Below are positions 16,264 through 26,249 of a stretch of 53,474 nucleotides of DNA, piece after piece (the first letter of the stretch is position 1; each line of letters begins with the position of its first letter). Source of the stretch: Comamonas sp. (lineage in GTDB: Bacteria; Pseudomonadota; Gammaproteobacteria; Burkholderiales; Burkholderiaceae_C). Location of the stretch: NCBI RefSeq assembly GCF_009360615.1, contig NZ_SPEY01000045.1, positions 1 through 53,474 of the forward strand, read 5' to 3'. Below the pieces are notes generated by a model, which worked only from the letters and a program-made list of their open reading frames with translations, was not told the DNA's origin and did no database searches. Both the position numbers and the translations under genes were made by a program.

Positions 16264-17457
16264 TCATGTGCCATGCCCGGCGACCGCCTGCGGCCTTGTG
16301 GCTGCCAGTGCCAGCAAACCCAGCACAATCAGCATCACACCATAGCCATAGGTGGTGGGCACCAGCCCCAGGCTCTGCGTGAGCAGGCCTGCCGCAATGG
16401 CGGGCAGGCTGAAGGCCAGATAGCTCAGCACATAGATGGTGGACAGCAGGCCGCCGCGCTCATGCGGCTCGGCCAGCGGCAGCACGCTGCGCAGCGCCCC
16501 CTGAAAACCCACGCCGAAGCCTGCACCGGCGATGACGGATGCTGCCACCATCAGTGCCAGGCTGTGACTGGCCACGCCCAGCAGCAGCATCACGATGCCC
16601 AGCGGCAGCACCGTGCCGCCAAAGCGCAGCATGCGCTGGGCCGTCCAGTGGCGCAGCAGCCAGATGGCCGCTGCGGCGCTCAGGGTGTTGATGCATACGG
16701 CGAGCCCCGCCATCAGCGTGGAGCCGGTGATCACCCGCAGCAGAGTGGGACCCAGCGACAGGTAGAAGCCCGCCAGCGCCCAGGCGGCAACATCCAGCGG
16801 TGCCATGCGCAGGAAGGCCGGGCGGATATGCGCGGGAAGGCGGATGCGAGGTCGCATGGCGGCGATGGCTCCGCTGCGGCGGGTGACGGTTTCCGGCATC
16901 ACGGCAATCGCCCAGGCCGATACGGCAAAGACCAGCAGCAGCCACCAGTAGATCTGGTGCAGCCCGTCATGGCCGTGGCTGGCCAGCTGGTTGGCGCCGA
17001 ACACGCCGGCGGCCATGCCGATCATGGGAGACAGCGTATTGACCAGGGCGCCGCGTTCGCGGTCCAGATCAAGCAGGGCCGCGCCCAGGGCTGCACTGGC
17101 CATGCCGGTGGCAAAGCCCTGCACCACGCGCGACCAGAGCAGGGCTTGCGCGTCCTGTGCGTGGGCAAACATCAGCATGGAGGCCGCCTCCAGTCCCAGG
17201 GCGGCAAGAATGACGGGACGCCGGCCCAGGTGATCGGACAGCGCCCCCATGGTCAGCAGGGCGGCCAGAAGACTGAACGCATAGACCGCGAAGATCAGTG
17301 TCAGCATGCCGGAAGAAAAGCCCCAGGCCTGCTGGTAGAGCCGGTACAAGGGCGTCGGAGCGCTGGAGGCGGCCAGAAAACTGGCCAGGGTCAGGGCGAC
17401 AGCGGCCATATGGCGAGTGCGGGTCGCCGCTGGCAGGGATAGAGAGGATGTGGGCAT
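16264..17457 (-). CDS. Major facilitator superfamily transporter
   Basis: This 397-residue inner-membrane protein has about 12 predicted transmembrane helices and the MFS loop motif GALSDHLGRRPVILAAL between helices 2 and 3. The N-terminal helix contains ASSAPTPLYRLYQQAWGFS, a motif common in drug/sugar-efflux-like MFS proteins. The second half has GAGFGVGFQGALRSVLPLAEP. The substrate is unknown. I chose the ATG at 17457 (MPTSSLSLPAATRTRH); an extension upstream would run into the promoter region. It diverges from a TetR gene, so drug or metabolite efflux controlled by that repressor is likely. Confidence 0.87.
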   Translation of the reverse strand: MPTSSLSLPAATRTRHMAAVALTLASFLAASSAPTPLYRLYQQAWGFSSGMLTLIFAVYAFSLLAALLTMGALSDHLGRRPVILAALGLEAASMLMFAHAQDAQALLWSRVVQGFATGMASAALGAALLDLDRERGALVNTLSPMIGMAAGVFGANQLASHGHDGLHQIYWWLLLVFAVSAWAIAVMPETVTRRSGAIAAMRPRIRLPAHIRPAFLRMAPLDVAAWALAGFYLSLGPTLLRVITGSTLMAGLAVCINTLSAAAAIWLLRHWTAQRMLRFGGTVLPLGIVMLLLGVASHSLALMVAASVIAGAGFGVGFQGALRSVLPLAEPHERGGLLSTIYVLSYLAFSLPAIAAGLLTQSLGLVPTTYGYGVMLIVLGLLALAATRPQAVAGHGT

Positions 17458-17485
17458 GGAAAAGCAGGCTCCGCTACCATAAAAG

Positions 17486-17534
17486 CAAAATTTTTGCGTT
17501 TGCATATTCTGCGTTGATTTTTCATTAACGCAAA
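17486..17534. promoter_or_regulatory. Candidate TetR operator region between MFS and tetR genes
   Basis: The 89-base divergent gap is AT-rich and symmetrical. GCAAAATTTTTGC (17486-17498) is a perfect 6-1-6 inverted repeat. TGCGTT occurs at 17496-17501 and 17511-17516, and its complement AACGCA at 17527-17532. TTTGCGTT (17494-17501) and AACGCAAA (17527-17534) are perfect inverted copies, and TGCGTTGA/TTAACGCA flank a 6-base centre. These suit a dimeric repressor; binding is inferred. Confidence 0.6.
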
Positions 17535-17546
17535 TATTTAGCTTTA

Positions 17547-18119
17547 ATGACCATGATTGCAAAAGACCCAGTCCAATCCCGGCCGGGCGGGCGCAGCTCC
17601 CGCGTGCAGGCCAGCGTGCATCAGGCGGTGAGGAAACTGCTGGAGCGCATGCCGCGTGAGGAACTGACCTTTCCCCTGATTGCCGCCGAGGCTGGCGTGA
17701 CGCCCTCCACGCTGTACCGCCGTTGGGGCGACCTGCCGCAGTTGCTGGCCGATGTGGCGCTTGAGCGCATCCGCCCCATCGCCGATCCTGCGGACACGGG
17801 CAGCCTGAAAGGCGATCTCCAGGCCTGGACCGAGCAGTACATCGAGGAAATGGGCTCCCCTCTCGGGCGTACCTTGCTGCGCGATACCTTGGTGGCCACC
17901 CAGGAAGACCAGGTGACCTGCGCCTGCGTGGACATCATTCGCGACCAACTGGGCATTGTGCTGGGCCGGGCCCGCGCGCGCGGCGAAACGGCCCCCGACG
18001 TGGAAGCCATGCTGGATCGGCTGGTAGCCCCCATCGTCTATCGCATTCTTTACGGTCTGCAGCCCGATGTGGCTTTCGGGCGCACGCTGCTCGAACAACT
18101 GCTGCCCGAGCAGGTCTGA
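17547..18119 (+). CDS. TetR/AcrR family transcriptional regulator
   Basis: This 190-residue repressor-like protein has an N-terminal helix-turn-helix, LTFPLIAAEAGVTPSTLYRRWGD at about residues 40-62 (core AAEAGVTPSTLYRRWG), and an all-helical C-terminal ligand/dimer domain with TLLRDTLVATQEDQVTCACVD and ILYGLQPDVAFGRTLLE. It diverges from the MFS gene across a gap containing inverted repeats, the usual arrangement for a local repressor that also controls itself. No clear ribosome binding site precedes the ATG, so translation may start on a very short leader. The ligand cannot be predicted. Confidence 0.88.
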   Translation: MTMIAKDPVQSRPGGRSSRVQASVHQAVRKLLERMPREELTFPLIAAEAGVTPSTLYRRWGDLPQLLADVALERIRPIADPADTGSLKGDLQAWTEQYIEEMGSPLGRTLLRDTLVATQEDQVTCACVDIIRDQLGIVLGRARARGETAPDVEAMLDRLVAPIVYRILYGLQPDVAFGRTLLEQLLPEQV

Positions 18120-18291
18120 GGCAGTTGTTCTAGAATCGCGGATCACAGGTGCAAAGGGGCGCCTGCCCGCACAAGAGGCTCTCACCCTTGCTTTCGCCGG
18201 CGTGTTCACGCCCGATCTCGATGTTCTGTCAGACCATGGTTGTTCCGAGGGGCCCAGCGCGGGAGGCTCCGATGCAACCTGGAGCACTGTC

Positions 18292-18642
18292 ATGACTTCA
18301 TCTCTCCCTGCCCAGGCGCGGCGTGCGCTGGCTCGGGACTACAAACAGGCATTTCCTGCCATGGGCATCTATGCGGTGCGCTGCGATGCCGCCGATTTGC
18401 TGCATCTGGGTGCCAGCCGCAATGTGGATGCGACCCTCAACCGCCTGCGATTCGAGTTGAGCAATGGCTCCCGGCGCGATGGAGCCCTGGCCCGGGCCTG
18501 GGCCCGCCATGGTGCACAGGCGTTCCGTTTCGACGTGGTGGACCGCGTCAAGGAACGCGACGACCCTTTGTTCGACTATGACGCCGAACTTCAGTCCCTG
18601 CTGTTGCTGTGGCAGCAAGAGTTGCAAGGGAAGCGTTCATGA
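18292..18642 (+). CDS. GIY-YIG nuclease-like small protein, degenerate motif
   Basis: This 116-residue protein resembles a small GIY-YIG family. It has GIYAVR (near residue 24), then after ten or so residues LHLGASRNVDATLNRLRFEL in place of the usual YIG-SSxNL-xxR pattern, and the basic helix SNGSRRDGALARAWARHGAQ followed by FRFDVVD. The second motif is HLG rather than YIG, so a key tyrosine is missing and nuclease activity is doubtful. GGAG lies 8 bases before the ATG. Its stop overlaps the next gene's start (ATGA), so the two are probably translationally coupled. The assignment rests on motif pattern only. Confidence 0.6.
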   Translation: MTSSLPAQARRALARDYKQAFPAMGIYAVRCDAADLLHLGASRNVDATLNRLRFELSNGSRRDGALARAWARHGAQAFRFDVVDRVKERDDPLFDYDAELQSLLLLWQQELQGKRS

Positions 18643-19226
18643 GCCGGGAATCCAGGATGGCTTTGGGCACAGGGCCAGCGCTGCCTGCGGGCGGTGCAGA
18701 CATTGATCCACCGGGACCGGCCATGGGGGCCCGTTTTGCTGCGGAATGCGTGTCGCCGCAAGCCCTGGTCGACGAGATCAAGGTGCGTGCCCGTGTACGC
18801 CTCAGTCGTGTGCGGCGTGAGAGTCTTGCTGGTTCGGCTACGTTGCGCGACCACTTGCATCAGGCGGCGCGCGAGGTCGGTTTTGCCGGCTGGGAGCAGG
18901 CGCGCCGCGTGCTGGGAGCGCTGGCGGCGCCGGGCGATGACATGGGCAGCTTCTGGCATGTGCCGCGTAGCGGCATTCTTTTGCACATCTGGTTCAGCGA
19001 GTATGCACAGGCGCTCAGCGTGCTTGCCCAGCAGGCCGATGGCTTTTTGCTGCCTTATCGGCGCCAGTGCTTCATCGTGCAAGCGCCGTTCATCGAGGCC
19101 TTAGGTCTGAATCCGGCCGACCCAGCCTGGGTCGTCACAGGGCGCGATCTGGTCGCCGCCTATGGAACGCCTGCCTGGCGGGTTTTGGCCTGGCAGCGTC
19201 TGCATGCGCCTGCCGGAGCCTTCTGA
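18639..19226 (+). CDS. Hypothetical protein coupled to the GIY-YIG-like gene
   Basis: I do not recognise this 195-residue soluble protein. It has no signal peptide or transmembrane helix. A basic, helical middle (VDEIKVRARVRLSRVRRESL, about 48-67) is followed by LRDHLHQAAREVGFAGWEQA, and the C-terminal half holds QADGFLLPYRRQCFIVQAPF and WRVLAWQRLHAP. The GFAGWEQARRVLG stretch resembles the repeat-like helices of poorly characterised proteins, which gives no function. The start ATG overlaps the stop of the upstream gene by four bases, which supports this start. An ATG at 18722 is a weaker alternative. Confidence 0.6.
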   Translation: MSRESRMALGTGPALPAGGADIDPPGPAMGARFAAECVSPQALVDEIKVRARVRLSRVRRESLAGSATLRDHLHQAAREVGFAGWEQARRVLGALAAPGDDMGSFWHVPRSGILLHIWFSEYAQALSVLAQQADGFLLPYRRQCFIVQAPFIEALGLNPADPAWVVTGRDLVAAYGTPAWRVLAWQRLHAPAGAF

Positions 19227-19270
19227 TCTAGCTCCGGAGCTTGAAGCGAAAAATGCTGGTCTGAAAGCGC

Positions 19271-19297
19271 TGAAAACCGGTTTCGTCCGGGTTTTCA
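19271..19297. terminator. Possible terminator between convergent genes
   Basis: TGAAAACCGG (19271-19280) and CCGGGTTTTCA (19287-19297) pair with one bulged G. It separates the convergent genes ending at 19226 and 19295 and overlaps the stop of the second. The T run is inside the stem, so termination may be weak. Confidence 0.4.
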
Positions 19298-19621
19298 GGC
19301 CCGGTCTTCAGGAGCGGAGAACTGCGGTGCACGCCATTCCAGGAGCTCGGCCAGACGTTGCACGATCCAGCCTGCCTCGGGCGCCGTGACGACCGAGCCC
19401 TCTGTGCACAGACCCGCGTGCATGCCCAGCAGCACCTGCTCTTCGGAGGAATTGCCCGAGTGATAAAGCGTCTGCGCCTGCTCGGTCAGATGGCTTGCCA
19501 GGTCTTCGCACAGCTCGTAGCGCGCGACGACTTCGGCAATCGGGGCGGACAGCTTTCCGCTGCGTGTGCGAAACAGCTCGGCAAAGCTGGGCGGCGGCTG
19601 GATCTGGCTGGTGTCGTCCAT
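19295..19621 (-). CDS. Hypothetical protein, 108 residues
   Basis: I do not recognise this protein. It is acidic and helical: PSFAELFRTRSGKLSAPIAE, then VVARYELCEDLASHLTEQAQ, then SSEEQVLLGMHAGLCTEGSV and AGWIVQRLAELLEW. There is no signal peptide or membrane helix. I chose the ATG at 19621 (MDDTSQIQPPP); the longer frame reads out of frame through the upstream gene at 19635. That gene lies 13 bases upstream on the same strand, so they are likely a two-gene unit, divergent from moaE. The function is unknown. Confidence 0.6.
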   Translation of the reverse strand: MDDTSQIQPPPSFAELFRTRSGKLSAPIAEVVARYELCEDLASHLTEQAQTLYHSGNSSEEQVLLGMHAGLCTEGSVVTAPEAGWIVQRLAELLEWRAPQFSAPEDRA

Positions 19622-19634
19622 AGGGGCTTGACCT

Positions 19635-19889
19635 TTAGCTCGGCTCGAACAGGCGCTCGAAGCGTTCGATGTCCACGGCCAGCTCGCAGGTAATGAGCTG
19701 GCCCGATTTGTTGTCGCGCTTGCGGTGGGCGGCAAACAGCGTGGCCTTGCCCTTGAAGTTGTAGTCGGGCAGGTGGATCAGCTCGTAGGGATAGGGCACA
19801 AAGAGCTGGAACTCGAAAATCATCCGGTGCTCATTGCGCGGAGAGGGGTACAGCGTGTACTCCGGCAGATTGATGGTTTGTGTGGCCAT
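19635..19889 (-). CDS. Hypothetical protein, 84 residues
   Basis: I do not recognise this small protein. It is rich in aromatic residues and beta-prone: LPEYTLYPSPRNEHRMIFEF, FVPYPYELIHLPDYNFKG, KATLFAAHRKRDNKSG and then ITCELAVDIERFERLF. No signal peptide or membrane helix is visible. The coding frame has normal codon use for the window and the ATG at 19889 is 53 bases from the divergent moaE start. It precedes the 108-residue gene. The function is unknown. Confidence 0.62.
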   Translation of the reverse strand: MATQTINLPEYTLYPSPRNEHRMIFEFQLFVPYPYELIHLPDYNFKGKATLFAAHRKRDNKSGQLITCELAVDIERFERLFEPS

Positions 19890-19942
19890 GGCCCAATGCT
19901 AATGCGCCGGACATGCCCATGCTGGCCTGCGACAATGCGGGC

Positions 19943-20401
19943 ATGACTGCAGCACGTGTATCCATTCAGACCCAGGACTTTGACCTCTCGGCCGAGATCG
20001 CCGCTCTGCGCGCGGGCGATGCGCGCGTGGGGGCGGTCTGCAGCTTTGTCGGCACGGTGCGCGATCGCAATGAGGGCGATACCGTGGCCAGCATGGAGCT
20101 CGAGCATTACCCCGGCATGACCGAGAAGTCGATCGAGGCCATCATCGACAAGGCCGTGGCGCGCTTTGGCATCCATGGCGCGCGGGTGATTCACCGCATC
20201 GGCCTGCTGCAGCCCATGGACCAGATCGTGCTGGTGGCCGTGACCAGCGCCCACCGCGGCAAATCGTTCGAGGCCTGCGAATACATCATGGACTATCTGA
20301 AGTCCGAAGCGCCATTCTGGAAAAAGGAGCAGACCGCTCAGGGGGCACGCTGGGTGGATGCGCGTGTCAGCGACGAACAGGCGCTGGCACGCTGGCAATA
20401 A
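19943..20401 (+). CDS. moaE: Molybdopterin synthase catalytic subunit MoaE
   Basis: MoaE uses MoaD thiocarboxylate to convert precursor Z to molybdopterin. The 152-residue protein contains VGAVCSFVGTVRDRNEGD, SMELEHYPGMTEKSIE, VIHRIGLLQPMDQIVLVAVT, AHRGKSFEACEYIMDYLKS and the catalytic-lysine region PFWKKEQ. I chose the ATG at 19943 (MTAARVSIQTQDFDL), which gives normal family length. It stands apart from mobB-moeA-moaD, separated by the block 15745-19942, and precedes clpB. Confidence 0.95.
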   Translation: MTAARVSIQTQDFDLSAEIAALRAGDARVGAVCSFVGTVRDRNEGDTVASMELEHYPGMTEKSIEAIIDKAVARFGIHGARVIHRIGLLQPMDQIVLVAVTSAHRGKSFEACEYIMDYLKSEAPFWKKEQTAQGARWVDARVSDEQALARWQ

Positions 20402-20739
20402 GGCCGCAGGGGCCTGAGTCCGGTCCTGTTCCCGAGCCCCGTCGCCCCCGGCCTGTGGGACTCCCGCCGTGCCCCAGCAGCGCACGACTTTGGAGTCTCG
20501 AGGGAGGCCAGGCTGTCCGATCTGATAAATGAAGCGTCCGCCGCGACGGTTTTCGGCCTTTTCATGCCGGCGAATTTTGAAGGGCCCTCGCCATGGTGCG
20601 TATTGTGGGCTTGTGCCTACATGGATTCGGGCGGTGAAGCGCCATGCTAGGGTCGGGCTTCGGACGCGGTGGATCTTCTGATCAATGTCAAATCTCGGAC
20701 CGGTTGACGTCTTTTGCGCCGCGTTATTGCCCTTTCGGT
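20402..20739. other. Non-coding gap between moaE and the clpB promoter
   Basis: I see no convincing gene, RNA or strong terminator in this 338-base stretch. Reading frames here lack homology and typical codon use. GC-rich sequence after moaE could form weak structures but has no T run. The clpB heat-shock promoter begins at 20740. Confidence 0.5.
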
Positions 20740-20767
20740 CTTGAAATTCACCACCTGGCTACCAGAT
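20740..20767 (+). promoter_or_regulatory. Candidate sigma-32 heat-shock promoter for clpB
   Basis: CTTGAAA (20740-20746), then 13 bases, then TACCAGAT (20760-20767). The -35 is a perfect RpoH box and the -10 (consensus CCCCATNT) matches at four of its seven defined positions. The expected start near 20774 gives a leader of about 34 bases before the clpB ATG. Spacing equals that of the grpE-dnaK candidate. Confidence 0.7.
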
Positions 20768-20807
20768 AAACCAGCAATGAATCTGATTGGAGCGAAAGCG
20801 ACAAACC

Positions 20808-23420
<2,613 letters not shown>

Positions 23421-23449
23421 GGGCTTGAACCCCAGAAAGAGGTATTGCT

Positions 23450-23806
23450 TTGAACGATTTCGCCGCCACTGCAACCCGTTGGGCCGTCCGCATCATGCTG
23501 ATGCTGTTAGGCCTGGTGTTCTTCCTGTGCCTGATGGCCGTGGCCTGCCTCATCGCCCTGGCCTGGGGTGTGCGTGCCCTGTGGGCAAGGCTCACCGGCC
23601 AGCCCGTGGTGCCCATGAGCATGGGAGCCATGAGCCCTTTTGCCGGTTGGCAGACGGTGTACCGCTCGGGGGCCGAGTGGATGGCGCAATCGTCGGGCAA
23701 TGCCGACGCCAGAAAGGATGGCCGCGAAACGCGCGGGCGTCGGGGTGTGCTGCCCGGCGCAGGCGACGTCACCGACGTGCAGCCGCGCGAGGTGCACGAG
23801 TCGTGA
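23450..23806 (+). CDS. Small membrane protein with TTG start
   Basis: This 118-residue protein has one long hydrophobic region (about residues 13-42, MLMLLGLVFFLCLMAVACLI), probably one or two transmembrane helices, and then a basic, flexible tail (GNADARKDGRETRGRRG). It has no recognised family. The frame opens with TTG, preceded by AAAGAGG at 7 bases, and no ATG is available before the hydrophobic region. It starts 29 bases after clpB and is followed by a terminator, so it may be co-transcribed with clpB and induced with it. That is inference. Confidence 0.6.
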   Translation: MNDFAATATRWAVRIMLMLLGLVFFLCLMAVACLIALAWGVRALWARLTGQPVVPMSMGAMSPFAGWQTVYRSGAEWMAQSSGNADARKDGRETRGRRGVLPGAGDVTDVQPREVHES

Positions 23807-23887
23807 TGACAAGCCCTTGCACAGGCTTCATACTTTGGAGCCTGTGAGGCAGCAAAGGGCCGCAGGCTGGTTTCGCGGTCAACACAC

Positions 23888-23921
23888 AAGAGCCTGTGCA
23901 GTTGCATCAGGCTCTTTTTTT
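23888..23921 (+). terminator. Intrinsic terminator after the clpB unit
   Basis: AAGAGCCTG (23888-23896) and CAGGCTCTT (23908-23916) pair perfectly around an 11-base loop, followed by a run of T residues to 23921. Confidence 0.88.
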
Positions 23922-23984
23922 ACGCTGTGTTTACGCAGTCTCGCGGTATGGTCGGGATTGTGATCTTGGGATTTTCAGACAGGC

Positions 23985-25424
23985 ATGAACTACATGGACT
24001 TGCACCGCATTTTTGACTTGCAGTACCAAGCCAGCCGCACGCAGGTCGATGTACCTTTGCTGGTGCGGCGGGAGAGGCTGCTGCGTCTGCAGAAGCTGCT
24101 GGACGAGAACGCTCCGGCCTTGTGCGCGGCGGTGGAGCAGGACTTTGGCGTGCGCTCCGGGCGCTGGACCGAGATGCTGGATCTGATGCTGGTGCGCAAT
24201 ATGCTCAGGCACACGCTCAAGCACCTGCCCAGATGGAGCAAGCGCCAGCGCGTTCGCACGCCGCTGATGCTGCAGCCCGGCAAGGCCTGGGTGGAGCGCC
24301 AGCCCCTGGGCGTGGTGGGCATCATCTCGCCCTGGAACTATCCGCTGCAGCTATCGCTGGCACCGGCCATCACGGCGCTGGCGGCGGGCAACCGCGTGAT
24401 GCTCAAGCCCAGCGAGCTGACACCGCATACCTCGGCAAAAATGGCAGAGCTGGTCGCCCAGTTCTTCGCTCCGGAAGAATTCTGCGTGATCGAGGGCGAT
24501 GTGGCCGTGGCCACGCAGTTCTCGGGTCTGCAGTTCGACCATCTGCTGTTCACCGGCTCCACAGCCGTGGGGCGGCGTGTGGCGCAGGCGGCAGCCGTGC
24601 ATCTGACGCCCACCACGCTGGAGCTCGGGGGCAAGTCGCCCTGCATCATTGCGCAGGACTGCGATATGCAGGCCGCGGCGCTCAAGGTGGCCTATGGCAA
24701 GCTGGTCAATGCCGGTCAGACCTGCATCGCTCCCGACTACGTGCTGCTGCCGCGCGGCAAGGAGCAGGAGTTTGCCGAGGCCTACCAGGCGGCAGTGCGA
24801 CAGCTGTATCCGCGCATCTCGGGCAATCCGGACTACACGGCCATCATCAGCAAGCGCCATCTGGCACGGCTCAAGCAGATGCTGCGCCAGGCGCAGAGCC
24901 TGGGAGCGCAGGTGCACTGGATGCATGAGGCCGCAGCCCCGGCGGCCGAGGGCGACACCACGGCCTGGGGCGAGGCAGTGGAGCGCCAGTTCGCTCCGGC
25001 ACTGGTGTTCGGTGCCACGGGCGATATGCAGCTGATGCAGGAGGAGATCTTCGGCCCCATCCTGCCCGTGATCTCGTACGAGCATATCGAGGACGTGATC
25101 AATGCCATCAACGCCAGCCCGCGACCGCTGGCGCTGTACTGGTTCGGCAATGACGAGGCCGAGCGCGATGCGGTGCTGATGCGTACCGTCAGCGGAGGCG
25201 TCTGCGTGAACGACACCTTGCTGCATGTGGCGCATGAGAACCTGCCGTTCGGCGGTGTCGGCGACAGTGGCTGGGGCGCCTATCACGCAGAGCAGGGATT
25301 CCTGCGCTTTGTGCACCAGAAGGCGGTTTTCGTGCAGTCGCGCTGGGCGGCGACCTTCCTGCTGTACCCGCCGTTCGGGGAGAAATTCGACCGGATGATG
25401 GCGTTCATGCGGCGCTGGCTCTGA
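23985..25424 (+). CDS. Aldehyde dehydrogenase, coniferyl-aldehyde dehydrogenase type
   Basis: This NAD(P)-dependent enzyme oxidises an aldehyde to its acid. The 479-residue protein has the ALDH core: ERQPLGVVGIISPWNYPLQL, VMLKPSELTPHTS, HLLFTGSTAVGRRVA, the general-base region TLELGGKSPCII, the catalytic cysteine in NAGQTCIAPDYVL, and MQEEIFGPILPVISY. The NAGQTCIAPDY and HENLPFGGVGDSGWGAYH patterns are typical of the coniferyl-aldehyde/fatty-aldehyde class. The C-terminal WAATFLLYPPFGEKFDRMMA is also family-typical and may contact membrane. Substrate is inferred; another aldehyde is possible. It stands alone after the clpB terminator. A start at 23994 is a minor alternative. Confidence 0.85.
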   Translation: MNYMDLHRIFDLQYQASRTQVDVPLLVRRERLLRLQKLLDENAPALCAAVEQDFGVRSGRWTEMLDLMLVRNMLRHTLKHLPRWSKRQRVRTPLMLQPGKAWVERQPLGVVGIISPWNYPLQLSLAPAITALAAGNRVMLKPSELTPHTSAKMAELVAQFFAPEEFCVIEGDVAVATQFSGLQFDHLLFTGSTAVGRRVAQAAAVHLTPTTLELGGKSPCIIAQDCDMQAAALKVAYGKLVNAGQTCIAPDYVLLPRGKEQEFAEAYQAAVRQLYPRISGNPDYTAIISKRHLARLKQMLRQAQSLGAQVHWMHEAAAPAAEGDTTAWGEAVERQFAPALVFGATGDMQLMQEEIFGPILPVISYEHIEDVINAINASPRPLALYWFGNDEAERDAVLMRTVSGGVCVNDTLLHVAHENLPFGGVGDSGWGAYHAEQGFLRFVHQKAVFVQSRWAATFLLYPPFGEKFDRMMAFMRRWL

Positions 25425-25691
25425 AGTCGCTTGCCCGCGGTATGGGGGCCGGGCACTCCGATGGCGTCGCGGGCGTGTGCCATTTTGTCATCAAATGTGA
25501 CGCAAACCATTGATGGTTGCGGGCTTGCTGCTCTGCTTAGTGGAGCGCATAGCACATAGACTGCGGCATAGCAAGAAATTGCGAACAGCCGCAGTTGAGC
25601 AAATGGCTAACCACTGCGCCGCGTGCCAAAACTCTGAATCTGTAGACAATTACGCCCTTCTATTCTTACATGTTTCCGTCCCGGTTTTTCC

Positions 25692-26216
25692 ATGTCTAGT
25701 ATCCAGGTCCGTCCCGCTACTCTTCGCGATGCAAAAGCGATTGCCCAGATCCATACTGCTTCCGCACTGGAGGCTTATCGAGGTCTGGTTCCCGATGATC
25801 AACTGAAGGCCATGTCCTCCGTTGAAAAGCGCCAGGCTTACTGGCGCGAAGCTATTGAATACTGCGAGCCGCAGGTCCAGGTTGCCATCGACGGCGACAA
25901 GATCGTCGGCTTCGTCGGCTTTGACCGCTCCCGTGACGAAAAATCCCGTCAGACCACCGGCGAGATCTGGGCCATCTATGCCGCCCCTTCCCACTGGAAC
26001 CAAGGCGTTGGCGTGGCCCTGTGGGACGCTGCCCGTGATGGTTTGCTGGAAGAAGGCTGCACCAATGTGACCGCCTGGATTCCGCTGCGCAACGAGCGCG
26101 CCCTGCGTTTCCATGAAATGGCTGGTTTCAAGCGTGAAATGTCCACCGCCAAGACGGCTGTGATCGGCAGCATCAAGATCGAAGAAGTGCGTGTCAAGCG
26201 CCCTCTGAACGGCTGA
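25692..26216 (+). CDS. GNAT family N-acetyltransferase
   Basis: This 174-residue protein has the GNAT fold: IQVRPATLRDAKAIAQIHTA at the N-terminus, then VGFVGFDRSRD, the acetyl-CoA-binding motif A with EIWAIYAAPSHWNQGVGVAL (QGVGVA as the pyrophosphate loop), and VTAWIPLRNERALRFHEMAG with GFKRE, the usual motif B. The target is unknown; candidates include protein N-termini, amino acids or small amines. The next gene starts 33 bases downstream on the same strand and may be co-transcribed. A non-coding gap of about 270 bases precedes it, with no clear feature other than the gene's own presumed promoter. Confidence 0.88.
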   Translation: MSSIQVRPATLRDAKAIAQIHTASALEAYRGLVPDDQLKAMSSVEKRQAYWREAIEYCEPQVQVAIDGDKIVGFVGFDRSRDEKSRQTTGEIWAIYAAPSHWNQGVGVALWDAARDGLLEEGCTNVTAWIPLRNERALRFHEMAGFKREMSTAKTAVIGSIKIEEVRVKRPLNG

Positions 26217-26249
26217 TCGCAGCGGTTCCCCCTCACTGAAAGACAGGCC

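Noticed and set aside
20338..20565. Small minus-strand frame after moaE
   Set aside because: It overlaps the moaE end in antisense and has no similarity or ribosome binding site.
25510..25806. Possible 98-residue gene before the GNAT gene
   Set aside because: It overlaps the strongly supported GNAT start in another frame and shows no protein features.
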